This document shows, piece after piece, positions 15,727 to 24,238 of a stretch of 64,000 bases of DNA; positions within the stretch are counted from its first letter, which is position 1; the number at the start of each line of letters is the position of its first letter. This stretch comes from WLMZ01 sp043753895. GTDB lineage: Bacteria; Actinomycetota; Acidimicrobiia; Acidimicrobiales; Ilumatobacteraceae. Both the position numbers and the translations under genes were made by a program. Location: positions 181,845 to 245,844 of the forward strand of contig JAYUWK010000052.1 in the NCBI GenBank assembly GCA_043753895.1, given 5' to 3'. A model generated the notes under the pieces. The model was not told the DNA's origin. It saw only the letters and a program-made list of their open reading frames with translations, and made no database searches.

Positions 15727-17841
15727 ATGTTGGTCCATCTCGCTGGTGTGGACACCAGTGTCATCGTCGATCTGTCCACGGGCGCGCCGACGATCCGTCA
15801 TTGGGGCGCCGCGCTCGGACCCGACACCGACCTCGACGCGGTCGTCGCTGCATCGGCTCGACCCATCGCGCACGGCATGCTCGATGTCGAACCAGCGATC
15901 TCACTCGTGCCCGAGCACGGTAATGGATTCGCGGGGCGGCCGGGTCTGGCCGGCCACCGGCGCGGCGGAACAGCGTGGGCGCCACGATTCAGCTACGAGT
16001 CGCACTCGTTGTTCGACGACGGACTGCTGATCGCGGTTGCCGTCGATACCGTTGCGCAGCTTCGACTCACCTCGTTCATCTCACTCGGCGACGTGCTCAC
16101 GCTGCAGCTCACGCTCACGAATCTCAGCGACTCCGATCGTTATCTGCTCGATCAACTCAGCATCACATTGCCGTTGCCCGCTCAGGCCCGCGAACTGATG
16201 CAGTTCACCGGCCGCTGGACACGCGAGCTGCATCCGTACCGCGTTCCGTTCGACCGCGGCGCATACGGGGCCGAGAACCGACGCGGACGCACATCGCACG
16301 AACACGTGCCATTGCTCTTCGCCGGTACACAGGGATTCGGTGAATGGCAGGGAGAGGTCTGGGGCGCACATCTTGCATGGAGCGGCAACCATCAGTCGTG
16401 GGCCGAGGTACTGCCCGACGGCCGCCGATACCTGCAGATGGCCGAGCTCTTCAACCCCGGCGAGATGTCCCTGGAGCCCAACGAGAGCTACACCACACCC
16501 GAGCTCATCGCCACGTTCGCCCCGGGAGGCCTCACCCCCGCCTCCTGGGGTTTTCATCGTTCGTTACGCGCCCGCGCGGGCCACCCGAACACTCCCCGCC
16601 CGGTCTTGCTCAACACGTGGGAGGCCGTCTATTTCGATCAGAGCACCGAGCGATTGATCGCGCTCGCCGATGCGGCGGCCGCGGTGGGTATCGAGCGATT
16701 CGTTCTCGATGACGGCTGGTTCGGATCGCGTCGTGACGACCACCGCGGCCTCGGCGATTGGTGGGTCTCCCCCGAGGTCTACCCAGAAGGGCTCACGCCG
16801 CTCATCGACCACGTACGCGGCCTCGGTATGGAGTTCGGCATCTGGGTCGAACCCGAGATGGTGAACCCTGACAGCGACCTGTATCGGGCCCACCCTGATT
16901 GGGCACTGGTCACCGATGGATATGAGCCAGTGCTCGGCCGCCACCAACTGGTGCTCAATCTGGCCCACCCTGACGCGTACGCGCACATCCTCGCCGCACT
17001 CGATGCGCTGCTGCGCGACCACGACATTGCCTACGTGAAGTGGGACATGAACCGCGACCATGTGCAGGGCAGCGGTGTCGATGGCGCTGCAGGAACACAC
17101 GCCCAGACGCTTGCGCTGTACCGACTGCTCGACGACCTACAGGCCCGACATCCCAAGGTGGAGATCGAGAGCTGCTCGTCGGGCGGTGCTCGTATCGACC
17201 ACGAGATCCTGCGTCGCACCCGCCGAGTGTGGACCAGCGACTGCAACGACGCCCTCGAACGCCAGACGATTCAACGTGGTGCCTCGATGTTCGTGCCGCC
17301 CGAGGTGATGGGCGCGCATATCGGACCCACCCGCAGCCACACCACCGCGCGGCACCATTCGCTCAGCTTCCGGGCCGCCACTGCGCTCTTTGGACACCTC
17401 GGCGTGGAGTGGAACGTGATGGAGTTGAGTGATTCGGAACGGGCGGGTCTCGCTGAGGCCATTGCCATCCACAAACGATTCCGGTCGTTGCTGCACGGCG
17501 GCGACACCGTGCGTTTCGACCCCAGCAACGACGCCTCACATGCCCATGGGGTGTACTCCAGCGATCGGTCCGAGGCCATCGTCGCGTTCGTTCAACTGCA
17601 GACCGACATGGCCCTGACACCGCAGCCGCTGCGACTCCCCGGCCTCGATCCTGACGCGATCTACCGGATCGAACGGATCGCCCTGCCCGACGACAGAGCT
17701 GAACGCGGCCCGGCCCGCGCTCAGCCGCAGTGGTTACGAGACGGCATCATGCTGTCAGGTCGTCAGTTGGCCGTCACGGGACTGCAGATGCCTGTGATGA
17801 ACCCGGAGTCTGCGTTGCTCATCCACCTACACGCCATCTGA
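15727..17841 (+). CDS. Alpha-galactosidase, glycoside hydrolase family 36
   Basis: A 704-residue enzyme expected to cleave terminal alpha-1,6-galactose from melibiose, raffinose and relatives. The GH36 nucleophile is D440 in YVKWDMNRD and the acid/base is D505 in WTSDCND, after the signature ESCSSGGARID. The substrate loop ERFVLDDGWFGSRRDD and GIWVEPEMVNPDSDL are conserved. The N-terminal beta-sandwich and C-terminal domain are intact, and no signal peptide is seen, so it acts in the cytoplasm on imported sugar. Its coupling to the permease (3-bp gap) and the presence of galT define the locus. A weak stem-loop follows the stop. Confidence 0.95.
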   Translation: MLVHLAGVDTSVIVDLSTGAPTIRHWGAALGPDTDLDAVVAASARPIAHGMLDVEPAISLVPEHGNGFAGRPGLAGHRRGGTAWAPRFSYESHSLFDDGLLIAVAVDTVAQLRLTSFISLGDVLTLQLTLTNLSDSDRYLLDQLSITLPLPAQARELMQFTGRWTRELHPYRVPFDRGAYGAENRRGRTSHEHVPLLFAGTQGFGEWQGEVWGAHLAWSGNHQSWAEVLPDGRRYLQMAELFNPGEMSLEPNESYTTPELIATFAPGGLTPASWGFHRSLRARAGHPNTPRPVLLNTWEAVYFDQSTERLIALADAAAAVGIERFVLDDGWFGSRRDDHRGLGDWWVSPEVYPEGLTPLIDHVRGLGMEFGIWVEPEMVNPDSDLYRAHPDWALVTDGYEPVLGRHQLVLNLAHPDAYAHILAALDALLRDHDIAYVKWDMNRDHVQGSGVDGAAGTHAQTLALYRLLDDLQARHPKVEIESCSSGGARIDHEILRRTRRVWTSDCNDALERQTIQRGASMFVPPEVMGAHIGPTRSHTTARHHSLSFRAATALFGHLGVEWNVMELSDSERAGLAEAIAIHKRFRSLLHGGDTVRFDPSNDASHAHGVYSSDRSEAIVAFVQLQTDMALTPQPLRLPGLDPDAIYRIERIALPDDRAERGPARAQPQWLRDGIMLSGRQLAVTGLQMPVMNPESALLIHLHAI

Positions 17842-17842
17842 A

Positions 17843-17856
17843 CCCGCCGGTGCGGG
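17843..17856 (+). terminator. Weak stem-loop after the alpha-galactosidase gene
   Basis: CCCGC and GCGGG arms with a four-base loop lie directly after the stop codon. No T-run follows, so it is at most a weak or factor-assisted terminator. Confidence 0.25.
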
Positions 17857-17896
17857 ATCCGAGAATCACACCCTGTACGTCTGCCATGCTTTCACC

Positions 17897-18439
17897 ATGA
17901 GCTTCACTCCGCCGCCGCCGCCGCCGCCACCGCCCGGCCCGATGCCGTCCACGCCGTCATCGCCACCTCCGCCGCCGAGCTTTCAGGGATTCACCGAGGG
18001 CATGACCGCCAAGCCGCCTCGACCACAGGTGCGAGTTGGTGCATCGTTGATCCTCGCCGGGGCCATTGTGCACGGAGTGTCGGTCTTTCTGCCGTGGTTC
18101 AAGTACGACGGGAACACGTTGAACGGCCGCGACGATTTCCTCACCAAGGACATGAAGGTATTGCAGGCTCCGGGCGACTTCTGGCTGTTCTTTGCCGCCG
18201 TGTTGCTGGGTCTCGGCATCGCGCTGTTCGCAGCGGGGCGCAATCTTGCCGTGGCCATCATTGCGGTGGTCACTTCGGTGATCGCGCTGTTCTTCTCGCT
18301 GATCGGGATCGGCGCAGCTTCCACCACACGCGATGCAGTAGGCGGCGGCAACATCGCATTTGGCGCGGTGCTCGGCATCATCGGCACGCTGATCGCGCTC
18401 GCCGGCTCGATCGCCGCGTTGTCCAAGCGCCGCCGCTGA
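17897..18439 (+). CDS. Proline-rich small membrane protein
   Basis: A 180-residue protein of unknown function. Residues 1-30 are almost pure proline runs with serine and threonine. After a basic stretch come about four hydrophobic helices (SLILAGAIVHGVSVFLPWF, FWLFFAAVLLGLGIALFAAG, LAVAIIAVVTSVIALFFSLI, IAFGAVLGIIGTLIALAGSI), ending in SKRRR. Proline-headed four-helix proteins are common in actinobacteria, and similar cytoplasmic heads occur on cell-envelope proteins. It is 57 bp upstream of gatC and could share a promoter, but no functional link is visible. Confidence 0.75.
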   Translation: MSFTPPPPPPPPPGPMPSTPSSPPPPPSFQGFTEGMTAKPPRPQVRVGASLILAGAIVHGVSVFLPWFKYDGNTLNGRDDFLTKDMKVLQAPGDFWLFFAAVLLGLGIALFAAGRNLAVAIIAVVTSVIALFFSLIGIGAASTTRDAVGGGNIAFGAVLGIIGTLIALAGSIAALSKRRR

Positions 18440-18495
18440 CATCCGGGCTGATATCGGGGCTGCGGCGCAGCCACTTGGGCCGTAGCATCGTGGGT

Positions 18496-18798
18496 GTGTC
18501 TGAACGGATAACCACCGCCGATGTCGTAAAGGTGGCCAAACTGGCCCGCCTCGATCTCGACCCCGCCACCATCGAACGCACCACCGCACAGCTTGCGGGC
18601 ATGCTCGAGCACTTCGCCGATATCGACGCGCTCGATCTCGGCAACGTGCAACCGATGAATCAGCCGTATCCATTGGTCAACGTGTTTCGTGAAGACGTGA
18701 TCGTCATTGGGCTCGACCGCGACGAGGTACTCGCCGCGGCTCCTGATGCCGAAGACGGCCGCTTCCGCGTGCCGCCGATTCTCGGGCTGGACTCATGA
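18496..18798 (+). CDS. gatC: Aspartyl/glutamyl-tRNA amidotransferase subunit C
   Basis: A 100-residue subunit of the GatCAB complex that converts misacylated Glu-tRNA(Gln) and Asp-tRNA(Asn) to the correct amides; GatC stabilises GatA on GatB. The sequence has ITTADVVKVAKLARLDL and NVQPMNQPYPLVNVFRED, family-typical. The start is GTG at 18496 (VSERITTAD); an in-frame GTG two codons earlier is possible. The stop overlaps gatA by ATGA. The order gatC-gatA-gatB with overlaps is a classic operon and implies that this organism lacks one or both direct glutaminyl/asparaginyl synthetases. Confidence 0.93.
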   Translation: MSERITTADVVKVAKLARLDLDPATIERTTAQLAGMLEHFADIDALDLGNVQPMNQPYPLVNVFREDVIVIGLDRDEVLAAAPDAEDGRFRVPPILGLDS

Positions 18799-20240
18799 GC
18801 ACCACGGCGCACACACGCACCGCTGTCGAGATCGCCACCGGCGTTCGTTCTGGTCAGCTCAAGGCAATTGATGTGCTCGAGGAGCACCTTGCCCGAATCA
18901 ACAATCGCGAGGGCGAGATCCACGCCTTCAATCTCGTCCTCGCCGATCACGCCCGCGCCGCAGCGGCGGCCATCGACGCTGCTGTCACTGCCGGCAACGA
19001 CCCCGGCCCCCTCGCTGGTGTGCCCGTTGCCCTCAAGGACAACATGTGCACGCACGGCATACCCACCACGTGCTCGTCGAAGATCCTCGACGATTGGAAG
19101 CCGCCCTACGACGCAACCGTCGTCACGCGGCTCATCGCCGCCGGAGCCATCACAGTGGGCAAGACGAACCTCGACGAATTCGCGATGGGGTCGAGCACCG
19201 AGAACAGCGCATTCGGGCCGACGCGCAACCCGCACGACATCAGCCGGGTTCCGGGCGGTTCCAGCGGCGGTAGCGCTGCTGCAGTGGCTGCCGGATTCTC
19301 GAGCGTCAGCCTGGGCAGCGATACCGGCGGTTCCATTCGCCAGCCAGCCGCTCTCTGCGGCGTGGTGGGCGTGAAACCAACCTACGGCTACGTGAGTCGC
19401 TATGGACTTGTTGCATTTGCAAGTTCACTCGACCAGATCGGCCCGTTCACCAACACGGTCGAGGACGCCGCCTTGCTGCTCGATGTCATCGGCGGACACG
19501 ACCCGATGGACAGCACCAGCATTCCTGTGCCGCAGCCATCACTGCTCGGTGCCATCCAGCAGGGTGTCGAAGGGCTCCGTGTCGGACGCATCACCGACCT
19601 TCCCGAAGGCGCCGACCCCGACGTAGTCGAGCGGCTCGAGGCAGCGTTCGATGCGCTGCGTGCAGCGGGAGCAACCATCGTCGACGTGCAGGTTCCGGCG
19701 TTCAGCTACGGCCTCACTGCCTATTACCTCATCGCCCCGGCAGAGGCCAGCAGCAACTTGGCCCGCTACGACGGTGTGCGCTACGGCATGCGAGTCAATG
19801 CTGCCGACACCAATGCGATGTACGGCGTCACCCGAGCAGCGGGTTTCGGCGACGAGGTGAAGCGGCGCATCATGCTCGGCACGTACGCGCTCAGTGCGGG
19901 CTACTACGACGCCTACTACGGCAAGGCGCTGAAAGTTCGCCGGATGATCGCCGACGATTTCGACCGCGCGTATCAACGCGCCGACATACTGCTCACGCCC
20001 ACATCGCCAACGGTGGCATTTCCGTTCGGGGCCAAGGGTGACAATCCGTTCGCGATGTATCTGTGCGACGTGTACACGATCCCCACCAACCTCGCCGGCC
20101 ACCCCGGTATGAGCGTGCCCTTCGGCACCGGCGCCGACGGACTCCCGGTGGGTGTGCAGATTTTGGCGGGCACCTTGGGTGAACCGCAGATGTTCCGCAC
20201 AGCCGCCGCACTCGAGCGAGCGATGGGACCCTCCAGGTGA
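18795..20240 (+). CDS. gatA: Aspartyl/glutamyl-tRNA amidotransferase subunit A
   Basis: The 481-residue amidase subunit that releases ammonia from glutamine for GatB. The Ser-cisSer-Lys triad is visible: K81 in VALKDNM, S156 in the GGSSGGSAA motif, and S180 in DTGGSIRQP, at a constant two-residue offset from the S. aureus enzyme. Length is normal. It overlaps gatC (ATGA) and gatB (GTGA), so the three subunits are translationally coupled. Confidence 0.97.
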   Translation: MSTTAHTRTAVEIATGVRSGQLKAIDVLEEHLARINNREGEIHAFNLVLADHARAAAAAIDAAVTAGNDPGPLAGVPVALKDNMCTHGIPTTCSSKILDDWKPPYDATVVTRLIAAGAITVGKTNLDEFAMGSSTENSAFGPTRNPHDISRVPGGSSGGSAAAVAAGFSSVSLGSDTGGSIRQPAALCGVVGVKPTYGYVSRYGLVAFASSLDQIGPFTNTVEDAALLLDVIGGHDPMDSTSIPVPQPSLLGAIQQGVEGLRVGRITDLPEGADPDVVERLEAAFDALRAAGATIVDVQVPAFSYGLTAYYLIAPAEASSNLARYDGVRYGMRVNAADTNAMYGVTRAAGFGDEVKRRIMLGTYALSAGYYDAYYGKALKVRRMIADDFDRAYQRADILLTPTSPTVAFPFGAKGDNPFAMYLCDVYTIPTNLAGHPGMSVPFGTGADGLPVGVQILAGTLGEPQMFRTAAALERAMGPSR

Positions 20241-21787
20241 GCGACACCAACACCACGACCGGCACGACGACTGACACCGCGCAGCACTCCGTTTCTCAGG
20301 GAACCACCGGTACGGCCGGGAGTTTCGTCTACACCGCCGGTCCGGCCACGGGCAACGAGATCCTCATCGACGGGTGGGAACTCATCGTCGGTCTCGAGGT
20401 CCACGTCGAACTGGCCACGGCCACCAAGCTGTTCAGCGCCAGCGCGAACCGTTTCGGCGACGATCCGAACACCAACATCGACCCCGTCACGCTCGGCCTG
20501 CCGGGCGCATTGCCGGTGCTCAACCGTCACGCGGTGGAATTGGCGATGCGTATTGGCCTCGCACTCAACTGCACCATTCAGCCCAGCACCTTCCACCGCA
20601 AGAACTACTTCTATCCCGATATGCCCAAGGCCTATCAGATCAGCCAGTACGACCAGCCGATCAACGTCAACGGTTTCCTCGCACTGCTCGGTGGCAAGCA
20701 GATCGGCATAGAGCGCGCCCACCTCGAAGAAGACACCGGCAAGAGCACCCACTTCGGTGGTACGGGCGGACGAATCCACGGCAGCGACTATTCGCTCATC
20801 GACTTCAACCGCGCCGGCGTGCCGTTGGTCGAGATCGTCAGTCGGCCAGACATCCGCACCGCAGAGGAAGCGCGTCAGTACGTGACCGAACTGCGGTCCA
20901 TCTTGGTTGCCATCGGTGCGAGCGACGCGAAGATGGAAGAGGGCAGCATGCGCTGCGACGCGAACGTCAGTGTGCACAAGCCGGGCACGCCCTACGGCAC
21001 GCGGTGCGAGATCAAGAACGTGAACAGTATTCGCTCACTCGGGCGAGCCATCGAATACGAGGCACGGCGTCAGATCGACATGAACGATGCCGGCGAAACG
21101 GTGCGTCAGGAAACACGTCACTGGGACGAGAACGACGGTCGCACACACACGCTGCGCAGCAAGGAAGACGCCGACGATTACCGCTACTTCCTCGAACCCG
21201 ATCTCGTGCCGCTGGACCCGTCAGCCGAGTGGATCCAAGCGGTTCGTGATGCCATGCCGATGCTCCCTGGTGCCCGGCGGGCACGGCTCTCCGAAGCCAC
21301 AGCGGTGCCTGCTGATGCCGAGGCCATTATGGTCGTGGTCGAACGCGGCCAAGACGATTACGTGCTTGCCGTTGCCGCTGCTGGTGGCGATGTCGGTCGT
21401 GCCCTCGTGCACGTGAAGGAAGCCTTCGCCGACGAAGGTGCCACGCCAACAGTGCCTGCCGCCGACCTTGCCGGGCTCACCCTGCTCGAAGTACGCGGCA
21501 CAATCACGGCCACTCAGGCCAAGACGGTGCTGGCCGACATCGTCGCGGCCGGCGGCGGCGACGCTGTCGCGATCGCTGCGACCAAGGGCTTCGAGGCGAT
21601 GGACACCGTCGCACTCGAGAAGATGGTGGATCAGGTCATCGCCGACAACGCCGTTGCCTGGGCCAAGTACTGCAGCGGCGAGGACAAGGCCATGGGCGCG
21701 TTGGTCGGTGCGGCGATGAAAGCTTCGCAGGGCAAGGCCGCCGGCAAGCTGGTGACCGCCCTGCTGCAGGCCAAACGGGTTCACTGA
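20237..21787 (+). CDS. gatB: Aspartyl/glutamyl-tRNA amidotransferase subunit B
   Basis: The 516-residue tRNA-binding subunit that activates the misacylated residue with ATP and amidates it. The signatures GLEVHVELATATKLFS, the DMPKAYQISQYDQP segment and MRCDANVSV are present, with the C-terminal YqeY-like tail domain. The GTG start within the gatA stop adds about 45 low-complexity residues (Thr/Gly/Ser-rich) before the conserved domain; that extension is unusual but lies in frame and is forced by the overlap. It closes the gatCAB operon. Confidence 0.97.
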   Translation: MSDTNTTTGTTTDTAQHSVSQGTTGTAGSFVYTAGPATGNEILIDGWELIVGLEVHVELATATKLFSASANRFGDDPNTNIDPVTLGLPGALPVLNRHAVELAMRIGLALNCTIQPSTFHRKNYFYPDMPKAYQISQYDQPINVNGFLALLGGKQIGIERAHLEEDTGKSTHFGGTGGRIHGSDYSLIDFNRAGVPLVEIVSRPDIRTAEEARQYVTELRSILVAIGASDAKMEEGSMRCDANVSVHKPGTPYGTRCEIKNVNSIRSLGRAIEYEARRQIDMNDAGETVRQETRHWDENDGRTHTLRSKEDADDYRYFLEPDLVPLDPSAEWIQAVRDAMPMLPGARRARLSEATAVPADAEAIMVVVERGQDDYVLAVAAAGGDVGRALVHVKEAFADEGATPTVPAADLAGLTLLEVRGTITATQAKTVLADIVAAGGGDAVAIAATKGFEAMDTVALEKMVDQVIADNAVAWAKYCSGEDKAMGALVGAAMKASQGKAAGKLVTALLQAKRVH

Positions 21788-21842
21788 GCCGTGGCTCGGG
21801 CTCTGCTAGGTTGCGATTAATTTCGTATTCATAGGAGACATC

Positions 21843-22793
21843 ATGCGGGCCCGCAACAGACAGATCATCATGACCGCCGCCGGAGCTGTGTTCATCAGCA
21901 CCGGATTTATCCAGGCAGGCACGGCAGCGGCTTCCAGGCCCAAAGTTGATGCCGCCACGACAGCCTGCACCGCGCCAGTCGCACCCCAGGGGCCAACCGG
22001 CGCGACGGGACCAACCGGCGCGACCGGACCCACCGGAGCGATCGGCGCCACAGGTCCAACAGGACCAGAGGGGCCAACCGGACCAATCGGGCCAACGGGA
22101 CCAATGTGGACCTTTTCTAAAGGTCCACCGCGCACCGTGCATCAGGCGGCGGTTGCAGGCGCACCCGGCTGCGAGACTCTCCCAGGAATCTGCGTCACAG
22201 TGACGTCTGGCGCTACAGGATCCACTGGTGCAACCGGGGCAACAGGACCCACCGGGCCCACCGGCGCGACGGGGCCAGTTGGCCCAACCGGGCCAGAGGG
22301 GCCGACCGGACCCATCGGGCCAACCGGACCCAGCGGAATTGGCGGTCCGCACAGAGTCGCCCATGTGACAGTGCTTCAGAGCGATTGCAGCACATTTGCG
22401 CCAGCTTGTGTCGTCGCAGTAGTCGGGGCTGCTGGCGCTACCGGACCAACCGGACCGACGGGCGCAACTGGCCCCTCCGGACCCACCGGACCGACGGGTG
22501 CGACAGGGGCTACCGGACCAGAAGGGCCGCGGGGACCTGAGGGTTCTCCTTGGGTCGACGGTCCGAGCCGTGGTGTGCACCGCAGCGTCTCAGTGCACTT
22601 TGAGACTGGGCGCGCCGTAGCGGTTGTCTCTGGGGCAGCAACCGTCGTGCCCACTGCGTGTATCGACGCAGCCTCCCTTCCTGCGCTTCCCGCAACGGGC
22701 AGCAGCGATACCACCACGGTGCTTGCCGTCGGAGCTGTAGCCATCGGTACGGGCGCATTCCTGCGTCGGTTGCGTCGCCCCGCAACACGCTAG
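21843..22793 (+). CDS. Collagen-like repeat surface protein with LPxTG anchor
   Basis: A 316-residue putative wall-anchored protein. A signal-like helix (residues ~8-30) precedes three collagen-like Gly-X-Y blocks at 50-87, 123-166 and 195-234, rich in GPT and GAT triplets. They alternate with three short non-collagen modules (88-122, 167-194, 235-275). The first two modules each hold two cysteines (110/117 and 182/189) and share a GP-x-x-V-x-H motif. The C-terminus is LPATG (282-286), a hydrophobic helix and RRLRRPATR, a standard sortase signal. The Shine-Dalgarno is AGGAG. No sortase lies in the window. It probably forms a trimeric stalk on the cell surface; its role is unknown. Confidence 0.85.
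   Translation: MRARNRQIIMTAAGAVFISTGFIQAGTAAASRPKVDAATTACTAPVAPQGPTGATGPTGATGPTGAIGATGPTGPEGPTGPIGPTGPMWTFSKGPPRTVHQAAVAGAPGCETLPGICVTVTSGATGSTGATGATGPTGPTGATGPVGPTGPEGPTGPIGPTGPSGIGGPHRVAHVTVLQSDCSTFAPACVVAVVGAAGATGPTGPTGATGPSGPTGPTGATGATGPEGPRGPEGSPWVDGPSRGVHRSVSVHFETGRAVAVVSGAATVVPTACIDAASLPALPATGSSDTTTVLAVGAVAIGTGAFLRRLRRPATR
21990..22544 (+). repeat. Three Gly-X-Y coding repeat blocks
   Basis: Degenerate 9-bp and 18-bp repeats of the type GGACCNACNGG code the collagen-like blocks at 21990-22103, 22209-22340 and 22425-22544. Blocks one and two end in the same protein string, GPEGPTGPIGPTGP, so one arose from the other by duplication. Such DNA is prone to copy-number change. Confidence 0.85.
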
Positions 22794-22808
22794 GCATACA
22801 ACGCTGCG

Positions 22809-23897
22809 GTGAAGGTTGCCGTCTACGCCATTGCGCTCAACGAGCTCTCGTACGTGGAGCGATTTCTCGAATCAACACGTGACGCCGACCTCGTGGTGAT
22901 TGCCGATACAGGTTCCACCGATGGCACCATCGACGCGTTACGCGCCGGCGGTGCCATCGTTCACGAAATCTCGATCAAGCCGTGGCGGTTCGATGATGCT
23001 CGCAATGCATCGTTGGCACTTCTGCCCAACGATGTCGACGTCTGCATTCCGCTCGACCTCGACGAGGTGCTCGCACCCGGCTGGCGTGAGTCGTTGGAGG
23101 ATGAATGGGGTGATGCAACCCGCGGTCGTTTCACCTATGTGTGGAGCCACCTCGACGACGGCTCACCGGGATCGGTGTTCTGGTACGACCGCATTCATGC
23201 CCGCAACGGCTACCGGTGGGTGAACCCGTGTCACGAGGCCATCGCCCAAGACCGACTCGAAGAACGATGGGTGAACCTCAGTCTCAACGTGCACCATTGG
23301 CCCGATCCCACCAAGAGCCGCGGCCAATACCTGCCGCTGCTCGAGGTCGGTGCTGCCGAGCGCCCGACGGATGCTCGTTCGAGCCATTACCTCGGTCGCG
23401 AGTACATGTTCAACGACCTGCACGCGCAGGCGGTGACCGAGTTGAGGAGGCACCTCGCGCTGCCCACGGCGGTGTGGCGCGACGAACGTGCAGCGTCGAT
23501 GCGTTATATCGGCCGATGCCTGATGCGCCTCGGCTACCTCGACGACGCACTTTCCTCATTTCGCGAGGCCACAGTCGAGTCTCCTTCGACACGCGAACCA
23601 TGGATCGAACTCGCCCAGGGATGCCACGACACCCAGCACTGGGAAGAATGCCTGCAGGCCGCTCTCGGCGCATTGGCCGTCACGGAACGCAGCGGTTTCT
23701 ACCTGACCGAGCAGTGGGCCTGGGGCGAACGAGCCGACGACCTCGCCAGTATCGCAGCGTGGCACCTCGGCAACGCCGAGGTGGCCATACGTCACGCATA
23801 CGCCGCATTGGAGCTGGCCCCCGACGACGAACGAATCAAGGCGAACCTGGCGTGGTATCTCGATCACCCAGCAGCGGGGTCGGCTCAGTCGGGTTGA
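22809..23897 (+). CDS. Family 2 glycosyltransferase with TPR-like C-terminus
   Basis: A 362-residue GT-A fold enzyme. Near the N-terminus VIADTGSTDGT binds the sugar nucleotide, and PLDLDEVLAPGW carries the metal-binding acidic motif. Residues ~180-350 contain helix pairs resembling tetratricopeptide repeats. The start is GTG at 22809. It follows the collagen-like gene by 15 bp on the same strand, so it may glycosylate that Thr-rich protein; that is inference from position. The last 13 bp overlap the convergent VOC gene. Confidence 0.82.
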   Translation: MKVAVYAIALNELSYVERFLESTRDADLVVIADTGSTDGTIDALRAGGAIVHEISIKPWRFDDARNASLALLPNDVDVCIPLDLDEVLAPGWRESLEDEWGDATRGRFTYVWSHLDDGSPGSVFWYDRIHARNGYRWVNPCHEAIAQDRLEERWVNLSLNVHHWPDPTKSRGQYLPLLEVGAAERPTDARSSHYLGREYMFNDLHAQAVTELRRHLALPTAVWRDERAASMRYIGRCLMRLGYLDDALSSFREATVESPSTREPWIELAQGCHDTQHWEECLQAALGALAVTERSGFYLTEQWAWGERADDLASIAAWHLGNAEVAIRHAYAALELAPDDERIKANLAWYLDHPAAGSAQSG

Positions 23898-24238
23898 TTC
23901 AGTTCAACCACATTGCCACTCGGGTCGTTGATGAACCCCTGTGTGCCGGCGCCGCGGGCCGGAGGTAACCGGAACGCGGTGATGCCGTGCGGCGCGAGCT
24001 CGGCCAGACACGCATCGAGGTCGTCGACAATGAGCGCGAAATGGTTCTCGAGACCAGGCGTGGCCTTGTCGGTCTGGATGAGGTGCACCTGTTGGCCACC
24101 GGCTTGGAGCCATGCGCCAGGGAAATCGAAGTCGGGCCGGGTGGGTACCACCGTCATTCCCAACAACGCGTAAAACGCAATCGCAGCGTCGACATCGTGC
24201 ACGCCGATGGATACGTGCTGGACACCGACGACCTTCAC
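23885..24238 (-). CDS. VOC superfamily (glyoxalase-like) protein
   Basis: A 117-residue single vicinal-oxygen-chelate domain. Metal-ligand positions are visible as the histidine in GVQHVSIGV and the glutamate in the final GNVVELNQPD; a middle histidine lies in NHFALIVDD. The length fits one beta-alpha-beta-beta-beta pair unit plus its repeat. It resembles methylmalonyl-CoA epimerase and lactoylglutathione lyase relatives. It overlaps the upstream M20 hydrolase by ATGA, suggesting the two act together. The substrate is unknown. Confidence 0.8.
   Translation of the reverse strand: MKVVGVQHVSIGVHDVDAAIAFYALLGMTVVPTRPDFDFPGAWLQAGGQQVHLIQTDKATPGLENHFALIVDDLDACLAELAPHGITAFRLPPARGAGTQGFINDPSGNVVELNQPD

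Noticed and set aside
14941..15873. A 310-codon leftward frame under the second sugar permease
   Set aside because: Composition is typical antisense shadow (Glu/Arg/His/Val-rich), and the rightward permease has a full family pattern with overlaps at both ends.
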